DNA of 64,000 nucleotides from the NCBI GenBank assembly GCA_965657825.1, contig CBFHQG010000002.1:6438-70437 (forward strand), given 5' to 3'. The DNA comes from M55B157 sp965657825. Lineage in GTDB: Bacteria; Actinomycetota; Actinomycetes; S36-B12. Shown here one piece after another: positions 33,084-41,373 of this stretch (position 1 is the stretch's first letter; each line of letters opens with the position of its first letter). Made by a program: the position numbers and the translations under genes. The notes beneath the pieces are model-generated. The model was not told the DNA's origin, did no database searches, and worked only from the letters and a program-made list of their open reading frames with translations.

Positions 33084-33686
33084 ATGCGCACGCTATTGAA
33101 GCCTGTCGTAGCGATACCTGTGGGCATCGTCGTCGTCCTAGCCCTAGCGGCGGGTCTGTACCTGTTCCAGCCCTGGCGACTGTTCACCACGGTCGAGGTC
33201 GTTGAGGCGGTACCCACCTCCGCAAGTGACCTAGCGGTCTCCGATGATGTGTCCGCTGCCCCTCCCACTGTCACTGAGCAACCCGGTGCTACACCCAGCC
33301 CGAGTGAGTCAGCGACTCCTGCACCTGTCGAACCGATCGTGCTGGTCGAGGGTTCCTTCATCTCCCATGAGCACGAGACGACTGGCCGGGTGCGAATCCT
33401 GGAGCTGGCCGATGGCACTCGCGTGTTGCGCATCGAAGGCCTGTCCACCAGCGATGGTCCGGATCTGAAAGTCTGGCTGAGCGATCAACCTGTCATCGAT
33501 GGGGTCGACGGATGGGGAGTTTTCGATGATGGTGCCTACCTCAGCCTGGGGGATCTGAAGGGCAACGTGGGCGATCAGAACTATGCGATTCCAGATGATG
33601 TCGAGATCGGTGACTTCGGCGCGGTGTCGATCTGGTGCGAGCGGTTCGCGGTGTCTTTCGGTGCGGCGGAGTTGCTGCCAGCCTGA
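33084..33686 (+). CDS. Membrane-anchored DM13-domain protein
   Basis: 200 residues. An N-terminal membrane helix (about 7-30, PVGIVVVLALAAGLYLF) is followed by a Thr/Pro/Ser-rich linker and a DM13 domain at about 85-198 (LVEGSFISHEHETTG, LRIEGLSTSDGPDLKVWLSD, GAVSIWCERFAVSFG). DM13 domains, often with a conserved cysteine as here (SIWCERF), have been proposed to take part in extracytoplasmic electron transfer. Its position after the dormancy-type fusion gene fits a redox theme, which is inference. Confidence 0.85.
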   Translation: MRTLLKPVVAIPVGIVVVLALAAGLYLFQPWRLFTTVEVVEAVPTSASDLAVSDDVSAAPPTVTEQPGATPSPSESATPAPVEPIVLVEGSFISHEHETTGRVRILELADGTRVLRIEGLSTSDGPDLKVWLSDQPVIDGVDGWGVFDDGAYLSLGDLKGNVGDQNYAIPDDVEIGDFGAVSIWCERFAVSFGAAELLPA

Positions 33687-33698
33687 CCGCCGTAGGAG

Positions 33699-35447
33699 TC
33701 AGAAGGCCGCTTCGTCGAGGCTGACGTAGAGGCTGTCCTTATCGGCGAGCAGATCGAACATGCAATCCACCTTCGGGAGCTCACGGCTGAAGAAGTATTC
33801 AGCGGCCATGCGTTTGCCAGCGTAGAAGTCGTCATCACCGGTGGCGACAAGTTCAACGTCGAGCCACATCCAGGAGACGACGACGTGGCCGACAGCTTCG
33901 AGGTAGGTTGTCGCATCGGCGAGGGCGGTCATGGGGTCACGGTCAGCCCAGAGAGCTGCGGTCACCTCGAGCATGCGCTGCATCCGGGCGGCCAGGGCAT
34001 CAGCGTGCTGTGCAGGTGCACCGCCGGCCGCGCGTCCCCGCTCGATCGTCGCCTGCATGCGCTGGGCCAGTGCACCGAGGGCCGCTCCGTTGTGCATCGT
34101 CACCTTGCGGCCGAGCAGATCGAGGGCCTGGATGCCGTGTGTGCCCTCGTGGATGTGGTTGAGACGGTTGTCCCGCCAGCGCTGCTCGACCGAGTACTCC
34201 CGGGTGTAGCCGTAGCCGCCGTGGATCTGGATAGCGTGGTCATTTGCGCGCAGGCACCACTCTGAGGGCCAGCTCTTCGCGATGGGGGTGAGGATCTCCA
34301 GGAGCAGCTCGGTCGCCTCGGTGTCCTCGCCGGTCTGCAGTTCGTCCACCAGCATGCCGCAGAACAACTCCAGGGCCAGGCCGCCTTCGACATAGGACTT
34401 CGAGGCGAGAAGCATGCGACGCACATCGGCATGTTCGATGATCGGCACCATCGGCGCGTTCGGATCCTTCGCGCCGACTGGTCGACCCTGTGGCCGGTTG
34501 CGGGCGTAGTCCAGTGCGGTCAGGTAACCCGCGTAACCTTGAGCGACCGCGCCGCTTCCTACTGCAATACGAGCCTCGTTCATCATGTGGAACATGTAGG
34601 CCAGGCCCTTGTTCTCCTCACCCACGAGATAGCCGATCGAGCCATCGTTCTCACCGAAGTTCAGCAGGCAGTTGGTCAGGCCTCGCTGCCCCATCTTGTG
34701 GTTGAGCCCCGCGAGACTCACATCGTTACTCGAGCCGTCCTCGCGCACTTTCGGGACGATGAACAGCGAGATGCCCTTGACTCCGGGAGGTGCCCCGGGG
34801 ACGCGCGCTAGAACCAGGTGCACGATGTTCTCACTCAGCTCATGGTCGCCGCCGGAGATCCACATCTTGTTGCCGTGGATCCGGTATGTGCCATCGCCTT
34901 GAGGTTCGGCTCGGGTGGTGATGTCAGATAGTGACGAGCCGGCCTGCGGTTCGCTCAGGCACATCGTGCCGAAGTACCGGCCCTCGATCATGGGCGGCAC
35001 CCACCGCTCGATCTGCTCTGGAGTGCCGTACGCCAAAAGTAGATTCGCATTGGCCCGAGTGAGGAACGAATAACCTGAGGTGGCGACGTTGGCAGCAGAG
35101 AACCAGATGCCGATTGCCTGGGAGATGACGCTGGGCACCTCGATCCCACCGACCTCCTCGGGCATGGACAAGCCACCGAATCCGGCCTCGTAATAGGCGG
35201 CGAGCGCGGGGGCGACCTCGGGATTGACCCGCACCGAGGTGCCGTCGAAGATCGGCTCCTCGGCGTCGTTGCGGTGGTTGTGGGTGGCGAACTTGTCTTC
35301 GGCCAGTCGCTCGGCGAGGTCCATCAGGTCGTCGACGGCCTGTCGATCTAGTTCACCGTAGGTTCCGTTGGCGAGGAGCTTCTCGCTTGCCAGCCACTCG
35401 TACAGCAGGAAGTCCACATCGCGACGCGATAGAAGTCGGGACGACAT
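33699..35447 (-). CDS. Large acyl-CoA dehydrogenase (DmdC-like)
   Basis: 582 residues, longer than short-chain acyl-CoA dehydrogenases (about 380) and close to the 3-methylmercaptopropionyl-CoA dehydrogenase (DmdC)/FadE5-like group. FAD-dependent alpha-beta oxidation of an acyl-CoA. Motifs are GTMCLSEPQAGSSLSDI, GNKMWISGGDH, AIQIHGGYGYTREY and RDNRLNHIHEGTHGIQALDL, the last containing the usual catalytic-base region. An extra C-terminal helical domain follows from about residue 460. No DMSP genes are nearby, so the acyl substrate is open. Confidence 0.9.
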   Translation of the reverse strand: MSSRLLSRRDVDFLLYEWLASEKLLANGTYGELDRQAVDDLMDLAERLAEDKFATHNHRNDAEEPIFDGTSVRVNPEVAPALAAYYEAGFGGLSMPEEVGGIEVPSVISQAIGIWFSAANVATSGYSFLTRANANLLLAYGTPEQIERWVPPMIEGRYFGTMCLSEPQAGSSLSDITTRAEPQGDGTYRIHGNKMWISGGDHELSENIVHLVLARVPGAPPGVKGISLFIVPKVREDGSSNDVSLAGLNHKMGQRGLTNCLLNFGENDGSIGYLVGEENKGLAYMFHMMNEARIAVGSGAVAQGYAGYLTALDYARNRPQGRPVGAKDPNAPMVPIIEHADVRRMLLASKSYVEGGLALELFCGMLVDELQTGEDTEATELLLEILTPIAKSWPSEWCLRANDHAIQIHGGYGYTREYSVEQRWRDNRLNHIHEGTHGIQALDLLGRKVTMHNGAALGALAQRMQATIERGRAAGGAPAQHADALAARMQRMLEVTAALWADRDPMTALADATTYLEAVGHVVVSWMWLDVELVATGDDDFYAGKRMAAEYFFSRELPKVDCMFDLLADKDSLYVSLDEAAF

Positions 35448-35545
35448 CGGGATCCTCGATTCGGTGAAGGTGTGTCCGTGCTGGACTCACCCTGCCACAC
35501 AGAGTGGTGTCACGTTGATTGATCGCCCTCATAGGAGCTGGTGGA

Positions 35546-36313
35546 TTACTCGTCGTGGGGTATCGGGGCAGCCAGGAGTGCGGTTGCGGGTGAGCTGGCG
35601 TCGCGGGTGACCACTGCGCGGGAGACCGCTGTCAGTGAGAGCCCCGTGACGTGCGCGGCATCCACCAACCGTGCCGTGGCTTCCTCTGAGTCGATCGTGA
35701 ACCTCTGGGCGAGCATTCCTCGGGCTTGATCGAAGATGTTGCGCGCCTCGACCGCCTTGTGAATGCGTTGGATGACCAGCATGGTGTCGGTCTGGGTATC
35801 GACCTGCAGGAGTGAGAGGGTGGCGGTATCCGCTAGCGCCTGGGCTACGACGAGCCGGTCGGGGCTCAACGCCTGAGTGGTGAACAGGTTCAACGCCCCG
35901 ATCGCGACGTGTCGGGAACGCAGCGGCAGGGCGTACACGGCGGCGAAGCCCTTGTCGCGGACCAGGGAGGCGAATCGTGGCCAGGGCCCGGTGGGCGAGA
36001 GGTCGAGATCGAAAACCTGCTCCCCGGTCTGCAGGCACACCAGACACGGTCCCTGCTCGTTTTGCACCTGGAATAAATCCAATAGATGGGCCGAGGGGCT
36101 CGAGGCTCCGATGACCTGCAGGTCGCCGGCCGCATCGCGCAGCAGGATCCCCGCACCGGCTACGGGGAGGATCGCGACGCACCGCTGGGCGAGATGGGTG
36201 AAGATCTCAATGGTCTCGGCCCCCCTGGCGATGGCGCCGGTGATCTCGATCAGGGTCTCGGCGACCTCGGTGGAGTCTGGGTCCAGTCTCGGACTCATCG
36301 TCTCCTCTGACAT
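35546..36313 (-). CDS. GAF-ANTAR regulator 1
   Basis: 255 residues from the ATG at 36313. A GAF domain at about 15-165 (GAGILLRDAAGDLQVIGAS, GFAAVYALPLRSRHVAIGAL) and a C-terminal ANTAR domain at about 180-235 (IHKAVEARNIFDQARGMLAQ, then RFTIDSEEA). ANTAR domains bind dual-hairpin RNAs and prevent termination; GAF supplies the signal. It follows a second GAF-ANTAR gene on the same strand after 16 bases, so the two probably form one operon. Confidence 0.92.
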   Translation of the reverse strand: MSEETMSPRLDPDSTEVAETLIEITGAIARGAETIEIFTHLAQRCVAILPVAGAGILLRDAAGDLQVIGASSPSAHLLDLFQVQNEQGPCLVCLQTGEQVFDLDLSPTGPWPRFASLVRDKGFAAVYALPLRSRHVAIGALNLFTTQALSPDRLVVAQALADTATLSLLQVDTQTDTMLVIQRIHKAVEARNIFDQARGMLAQRFTIDSEEATARLVDAAHVTGLSLTAVSRAVVTRDASSPATALLAAPIPHDE

Positions 36314-36329
36314 GGTTCTTCCCCTTTTC

Positions 36330-37025
36330 TCACAGGTCGAGCACGATGCGTCCGGCCACGACCATGCGGGCAACTTCAGTAACGGTCAATTCCCTGGTGA
36401 AAGCATGGGCTCTCAGACGAACGAGAGCATCGACGATGCTGATGGAGAAGCGTTCGGCGATCATGCCCACCGCGAATTGAACGGTGGACTGGTCGTAGGA
36501 GAGGGGATCGATCGCTTGCTCGGCGAGCTCGGGCTGGCCTGAGAGGCTGCGGACGATCTCGGCCCCAGCGAAGGTGGCGAGAACAAGGCCGTAGGTGAAT
36601 TGCTCGGATGTCAGCGCGCCCGGCTGAGCCCGGTAGGCCGACATCACGCCGAGATTGGCGGCACCGATCCGAAGCGGGAAGGCGAAGATCGCCCGGGCGT
36701 CATCTCGGGGGGCGACCGAGGAGAACAGGGGCCACCGCACCGTACTGGCGTGATCGAGGAGATCCTCGGCGAGGATCGGATCGATCGAGTTCACCGCCGC
36801 GAAGGTCGGGCCGTCCCCGATGGCGAACTGCTGATCATCGAGGGATGCACCGAGCGTGGAGCTGCTCCCCATGGGGGCGTAGGTGCCATCGATGACCAGG
36901 GCGATGCTGAGAGTTGTCACACCCAGGAGGCCCAAACCGGCGGTGCAGATGCGTGATGCCTGGGGTACGTCAGCATCGGTCTGATCGATGAGGGTGGCGA
37001 CGTGATGCCAGCGACTATCTCCCAT
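36330..37025 (-). CDS. GAF-ANTAR regulator 2
   Basis: 231 residues. A GAF-like domain at about 15-155 (GVTTLSIALVIDG, AIFAFPLRIGAANLGVM) and a C-terminal ANTAR domain (VQFAVGMIAERFSISIVDAL, then VRLRAHAF). First gene of a two-gene operon with another GAF-ANTAR protein, though the two share little sequence outside the common folds. The pair may form a heterodimer. Likely cytosolic RNA-binding antiterminators. Confidence 0.9.
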   Translation of the reverse strand: MGDSRWHHVATLIDQTDADVPQASRICTAGLGLLGVTTLSIALVIDGTYAPMGSSSTLGASLDDQQFAIGDGPTFAAVNSIDPILAEDLLDHASTVRWPLFSSVAPRDDARAIFAFPLRIGAANLGVMSAYRAQPGALTSEQFTYGLVLATFAGAEIVRSLSGQPELAEQAIDPLSYDQSTVQFAVGMIAERFSISIVDALVRLRAHAFTRELTVTEVARMVVAGRIVLDL

Positions 37026-37375
37026 GACGCCGACCCAGACCGTGCATCTTCAACGCGGCGCCAATCATCGGGGGGATACGACCTGCCAGAGAAACAGTAC
37101 TGGAGTGGGTGGAAGCCACCTCGAATTCGTAGGCTGCTGCCTGTTCAGTGACCGGTTAATACGGGTGGTTCACCCGACGCTCACTCCCCGGTGCCAACCG
37201 CAAGGGTGTTTTCCGGATCGTGGCTCACCAGTCTTCGGGCACCGGACCAACCGGCACGATCCCGTCGTGATGACCTGAACCGTCACGTGCGGAGGCGCTG
37301 CCTGGGTCGCGTGCAAGTCCCCGACCGGGTTCCCGAGCGAGCGGTGTACCTGGTGAAGTGTGCTTGACTTCGTCT
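37026..37375. other. 350-bp intergenic region between divergent genes
   Basis: This gap separates the divergent GAF-ANTAR operon and the serine-hydrolase gene and should contain both promoters. I see one short inverted repeat, GGGTGGTTCACCC (about 37159-37171), but no clear -10/-35 pair and no open frame with a ribosome site. Confidence 0.5.
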
Positions 37376-38536
37376 ATGCGTCGGACTGGATCACTCCGGC
37401 GCATACCAGTAGCGGTAGCCGTCTCGGCACTGGTACTCGGTGGCTGCCTGTCCCCGTCGTCCACCGGGACGGATTCTGAACTCAGGACGATTCTGGATGA
37501 CATCCGACAGTCCAATGCATCCGCGTGGAGTGTGGAAGTCCCGGGTCTAGGCGCATCGGTCGTTTCGCAACGGGGGGTTGCTGCTGCGGTGTCCGGTTCG
37601 GCGGACCCTCCCGCTAACACACCGCTGACCCCATCGGATCGATTCCACGTCGGGAGCCTGACGAAGACATTCACGGCTGCGCTCATCATGGTGCTCGACC
37701 AGGAGGACACGCTGTCCCTCGATGATTCCATCTCGCGTTGGCTGGACTACCCGGGTGGAGATGACATCACGGTGCGCATGTTGCTTGGGCACACCAGTGG
37801 GATCGCGGACTTCACCTCTGCTGCCGGGTTGACCCGTGATGAGAGTCCTCAGGAGGCCATCGCCCTAGCTGCAGGGATGGCTCCGCTGTTCGAACCCGAT
37901 TCGTCCTGGTCATACAGCAATACCAACTACATGATGCTCGGCCTGATCAGCGAGCTCGCATCTGGCGAGGACTGGGACACCCAGATTCGAGTTCGATTCC
38001 TGCAGCCCCTCGGTTTGGATTCGACCTATGTGTGGGCGGGGGCTGGTGAGGGACCGACCATCGCTGGTTCCCGCTTGGCATGCGGCTACCCCGGTGAACC
38101 TGAGTGCACGCCAATGCCTGGACTCTCGCTACTGCCGGTCATCGATGGAGCGGATTGGACCCTGGCCTGGGCGGCTGGATCACTCGTGTCGACTCCACGG
38201 GACATGGCGCACTGGATGTCCGAACTTGTCGGCGGCGAGGTGCTCGATCGCGAGCACCGGGACCTGATGGCAACAGCGACGCCGCAATCGCAGTCAGCTC
38301 TGGCCGGAGTTCCGGCGTTCGGTCCTACCAGGTGGACGGGTGCTGGCCTGGGGCTACTGCAGTACGAGATCGATGGGCAGGGCACAGCGTGGGGGCACGA
38401 AGGATCCATCAATGGATTCGTCGCCAACGCCGCCTATCTTGTGGATTCTGAGGTGACTCTCGCAGTGACCTCGAATTTCGCGATGACCGATAGCTTCGCA
38501 GCACTCGGTGAGGTGGCCATTCGCATGGCAAAGTAG
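37376..38536 (+). CDS. Lipoprotein serine hydrolase, class C beta-lactamase fold
   Basis: 386 residues from the ATG at 37376 (a GTG six codons earlier is possible). A twin-arginine-like start and the lipobox VLGGCLS point to a lipid-anchored secreted protein. The catalytic motifs of DD-peptidases/class C enzymes are intact: SxxK in HVGSLTKTFTAAL, YxN in WSYSNTNYMMLG and HxG in WGHEGSING. Likely a D-alanyl-D-alanine carboxypeptidase or esterase rather than an antibiotic-resistance enzyme; substrate unknown. Confidence 0.88.
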   Translation: MRRTGSLRRIPVAVAVSALVLGGCLSPSSTGTDSELRTILDDIRQSNASAWSVEVPGLGASVVSQRGVAAAVSGSADPPANTPLTPSDRFHVGSLTKTFTAALIMVLDQEDTLSLDDSISRWLDYPGGDDITVRMLLGHTSGIADFTSAAGLTRDESPQEAIALAAGMAPLFEPDSSWSYSNTNYMMLGLISELASGEDWDTQIRVRFLQPLGLDSTYVWAGAGEGPTIAGSRLACGYPGEPECTPMPGLSLLPVIDGADWTLAWAAGSLVSTPRDMAHWMSELVGGEVLDREHRDLMATATPQSQSALAGVPAFGPTRWTGAGLGLLQYEIDGQGTAWGHEGSINGFVANAAYLVDSEVTLAVTSNFAMTDSFAALGEVAIRMAK

Positions 38537-38592
38537 ACCTGCCCTGTACGTCTAGCGCAGGCGTTGGTGAGGGGTTCCGCGGGTGGAAAGGC

Positions 38593-38617
38593 GGAGCCCA
38601 CGGGTCGCTAGCACATT
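38593..38617 (+). repeat. Partial copy of the tRNA-Lys 5' end and its upstream flank
   Basis: Twenty-one of 25 bases match 40874-40898, including an exact 12-base run CGGGTCGCTAGC that spans the first 11 bases of tRNA-Lys. The copy lies 2.3 kb upstream of the intact tRNA. It may be chance or a scar of a rearrangement. Confidence 0.4.
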
Positions 38618-38714
38618 CGCACTGGGCGCAGGATTCTGCCGGTGCGGGCTCGGTGCCAGGGCGTGAGGCCGCAGCACCGTTGAACGCGCATCGGGTAGCC
38701 GCGCGGACTACCTT

Positions 38715-38783
38715 GGAGCGCATGCTTGCTTGGAACGCATGCTTGGAGTGCACGCCTGGAATGCACGCGTGGAGGGCACGGTG
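38715..38783 (+). repeat. Degenerate 13-bp tandem repeat, about five units
   Basis: Units beginning GGA at 38715 (17 bases), 38732, 38745, 38758 and 38771 follow the pattern GGARYGCAYGCNT. The array lies immediately upstream of the secreted propeller-FKBP gene, within its presumed 5' leader. Confidence 0.65.
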
Positions 38784-38809
38784 ATGACGACGGCGGGGAA
38801 TGGAATGCG

Positions 38810-40675
38810 ATGAAGGCTTCTCGGTTGATGCCACTGCTCGTGATCCCGAGCGCTGTAGCGCTCACGATCGTGGCTCCGCCGTCCATTGCCGCGGCGGATT
38901 CGGACATCACGCTCACCCTGCAGGACAACCTGGCCGATGGTGTGGAGCGGGAGTACGCGACGGCTGGCTCACAGGTCACCTACACCCTGACGGTTGAGAA
39001 TGTCGGTGACGAGGCGGCCAATGGCGCAGCCGTCACCATGACCTTGCCGGCGGAGATTACCCAGACCACGTGGACGGCGGTCTATGCCGGAGACGCAGTG
39101 GGCCCGGATGTCGGGGCTGCGGCACCAGAGACGATGGTCGATCTACCCGCGGGGGGTAGTGCGACCTTCACGATCGTGGCCACGATCGCAGCGGATGCCG
39201 TGGCTGAGTTGGTCGCAACGGCGACGGTGGTCTATGGAGCACAAACGATCACAGCAACCGACACCGACAGGCTGCTTCCCGCCAGCATCGGGGTGTCTCC
39301 GAGCTGGGGCGATGACGTCCCGCGTCATCGATCGTCTCGTTCGGATTCCACTCGTGGTCCGCGGGTGCAGTTGATCGACCCGTCGACTTCGGCGGTGCAG
39401 ACTGAATTCCTCGCCTACAAGTCTGGTTTCCGCGGTGGAGTCCAAACGACGCTGGGCGATCTCGATGGTGATGGCGCCGCTGAAGTCGTCGTCGCACCCG
39501 GACCCGGGCGAGTCGGTGAGGTCCGGGTCTTCCCTGTTGCTGTCGATAACTCGGGCAACCTGACGGTGTCTCGAGATTCCACCTTCGACCTCCGACCGTT
39601 CGGATCCCGATACCGCGGCGGAATCGCTGTCACAGCGGGTGACTTCGATGGCGACGGATTGGCCGATCTTGCCGTGGCCAGGACGAGCGGCCGAGGCAAG
39701 GTCAAGGTCTACGTGTCGCGACCGAGCGGCACACAGCCTCTCGAGTTGAGCCGTTCCTTCTCGCCGCGCCCGATCACCGGTCCCTCACGCGTCACCCTTG
39801 CCGCGGGCGACTTCGGCACCTTCGGTGCGGGCGTGAGTGATCCCCTGCTTCCCGATGGCAGAGACGAACTCGTCGTTGCCGGTGGCGCGCGGTCGGGCGG
39901 CCAGGTGCAGATCCGTGACACGTCTCGGTCCGCCGTGCCGACGCTGCGCACCATCCGCATCGCGAAGGTTTCACGCGAGGGTCTGCACGTCTCGGTCGCG
40001 CGGGTGTCCAAGGATGGGATCCCGGATCTGATCATCGCCCAGCGCCGGGGTAAGACGGTGAAGGTTGTCGTGCGCGACGGCGTGGTGGGCGATGATCCGA
40101 GCGCGCAACTGCTGTCCTTCACCACCGGCCGACATCGCACCGGCGCACAATCCTTCGCAGCCGGTATCGATTCCGACGGCGACGGTCGAGCCGATGCGAT
40201 CCATGTGGGGTGGGTCGGGCGGAATGGCTCGAGGACGAGCGTGTTGCCGATCCTCGATCACTCGACTCGATCGGTCACGGTCGGTGACGCCGTTGTCAGC
40301 CCCTCGGATGTCCACGGTCCGATCGGAATGGTCGCGGCAGGTTCACCTCCGGGATTGGTCACCACAGCGAGCGGCCTGCAGTACCGGGACATCGTCGTGG
40401 GTACAGGCGCGCAGCCCTCAGGTGCTGCACCCACGGTGACCATCGACTATGCAGCGTGGCTCCTTGACGGCAGGCAGATCGAAGGTGGCAGTGGCGTGAC
40501 TACCGGCCTGGAGGGGACGATCGTGGGTTTACAAGAGGGCATCTCCACCATGGGAGTCGGTGGTCGACGCCAGTTGATCATTCCCCCCACCCTGGCGTAC
40601 GGCGATACGCAGACGGGGGACATTCCGCCGAACTCGACCCTGGTCTTCGATGTGCAACTGCTCGCCACGACCTGA
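38810..40675 (+). CDS. Secreted beta-propeller (VCBS/FG-GAP) protein fused to an FKBP-type peptidyl-prolyl isomerase
   Basis: 621 residues from the ATG at 38810. A signal peptide is present (about 1-30, ending SIAAADS). Next comes a DUF11/CARDB-like beta domain (about 30-165: TYTLTVENVGDEAANGAAV). FG-GAP/VCBS repeats follow at about 210-500, with calcium-type loops LGDLDGDGAAEVVVA, AGDFDGDGLADLAVA and DSDGDGRADAIHV. The C-terminal FKBP domain (about 520-621) has LVTTASGLQYRDIVVGTGAQ, GLQEGISTMGVGGRRQLIIP, PTLAYGD and IPPNSTLVFDVQLL. The combination is unusual. It may be a secreted folding factor or adhesin. The gene stands alone between a serine hydrolase and tRNA-Lys. Confidence 0.85.
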   Translation: MKASRLMPLLVIPSAVALTIVAPPSIAAADSDITLTLQDNLADGVEREYATAGSQVTYTLTVENVGDEAANGAAVTMTLPAEITQTTWTAVYAGDAVGPDVGAAAPETMVDLPAGGSATFTIVATIAADAVAELVATATVVYGAQTITATDTDRLLPASIGVSPSWGDDVPRHRSSRSDSTRGPRVQLIDPSTSAVQTEFLAYKSGFRGGVQTTLGDLDGDGAAEVVVAPGPGRVGEVRVFPVAVDNSGNLTVSRDSTFDLRPFGSRYRGGIAVTAGDFDGDGLADLAVARTSGRGKVKVYVSRPSGTQPLELSRSFSPRPITGPSRVTLAAGDFGTFGAGVSDPLLPDGRDELVVAGGARSGGQVQIRDTSRSAVPTLRTIRIAKVSREGLHVSVARVSKDGIPDLIIAQRRGKTVKVVVRDGVVGDDPSAQLLSFTTGRHRTGAQSFAAGIDSDGDGRADAIHVGWVGRNGSRTSVLPILDHSTRSVTVGDAVVSPSDVHGPIGMVAAGSPPGLVTTASGLQYRDIVVGTGAQPSGAAPTVTIDYAAWLLDGRQIEGGSGVTTGLEGTIVGLQEGISTMGVGGRRQLIIPPTLAYGDTQTGDIPPNSTLVFDVQLLATT

Positions 40676-40882
40676 CCTCGGTCGAAGACGGAGTTACCCC
40701 CGACGTTGCAGTGATGCGTCAAGTAGCGACCGGTAGACATGCGATGCCGAGCGTCGTGGCCCCCGCAGACTTTCCGCGGAATGTGCACCCGCCGGGTAGC
40801 GCTCGGCGTGACCGCGTGCGCGGACTAGTACATTAAGGAAGCCATCAGGGTTGGGTTCTAAGGATTAAGGAGTGGAACCCCC

Positions 40883-40954
40883 GGGTCGCTAGCTCAATGG
40901 TAGAGCTGCGGACTTTTAATCCGTAGGTTCGGGGTTCGAGCCCCCGGCGACCCA
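40883..40954 (+). tRNA. tRNA-Lys(TTT)
   Basis: A 72-nt cloverleaf with acceptor GGGTCGC/GCGACCC, discriminator A, anticodon loop CTTTTAA and T-loop GGTTCGAGCCC. No encoded CCA. Confidence 0.96.
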
Positions 40955-40970
40955 CTTACTCAAAATTTGA

Positions 40971-41333
40971 CTATGCCGCAGCACATGCGGGCGTCGATCC
41001 AGGCAAGCGGTGGCGGTTGCGAGCGATCCATCGGTAGGTGCGATCGGAGACCCAGGAAACACCGGGTAGGTCCCCGATGACGCCGAGCACCGGCCACGGT
41101 TGAGGTGCGGTGCGTAGCAAGGCCATCACTGCGCGGCTGCCTGACTGCACCTGTCGATCGCTGCAAACGAACTGAACCGCTTCGGTGCACTCCTTCTCGG
41201 TAAGACCGAACTGTGCCAGATCCACCCACTGGAATGGCTCGACGTCGGAATCCGGTCGGATCCAGCGGCGGATGAAGTTGGCCGACGTGGTGCAGATACC
41301 GCAATCGCCGTCGAAGATGAGGAGGGGACGCAC
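40971..41333 (-). CDS. DCC-family thiol-disulfide oxidoreductase-like protein (DUF393)
   Basis: 120 residues. The N-terminal LIFDGDCGICTTSANFIRRW carries the DxxCxxC signature of the DCC family. The family is thioredoxin-like by prediction, but few members are characterised. The start must be the GTG at 41333, because an in-frame TAA lies four codons upstream. The start codon and first codons lie inside the 3' arm of a 17-bp hairpin, and no good ribosome site is free. Same strand as the upstream surface-protein gene, 40 bases after its stop. Confidence 0.85.
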   Translation of the reverse strand: MRPLLIFDGDCGICTTSANFIRRWIRPDSDVEPFQWVDLAQFGLTEKECTEAVQFVCSDRQVQSGSRAVMALLRTAPQPWPVLGVIGDLPGVSWVSDRTYRWIARNRHRLPGSTPACAAA

Positions 41334-41365
41334 GAGATCAGGTTATCCCGTGCGTCCCCTCCTCA
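41318..41365 (-). promoter_or_regulatory. 17-bp perfect hairpin covering the DUF393 start codon
   Basis: Positions 41318-41334 and 41349-41365 are exact reverse complements with a 14-base loop. In the minus-strand transcript the 5' arm contains a purine-rich GAGGAGGGG directly after the upstream gene's stop, and the 3' arm contains the GTG start of the DUF393 gene. It could be a terminator for the upstream gene, a translation-blocking switch, or both. Confidence 0.6.
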
Positions 41366-41373
41366 GGCGTGGC

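Noticed and set aside
33699..35447. Role in DMSP breakdown from DmdC-like length
   Set aside because: No other dmd genes are in the window; the large acyl-CoA dehydrogenase group is too broad for that claim.
37026..37160. SigB-type promoter (GTTT...GTAT) before the GAF-ANTAR operon
   Set aside because: Spacing is about 12 bases and the -10 box incomplete, so not supported.
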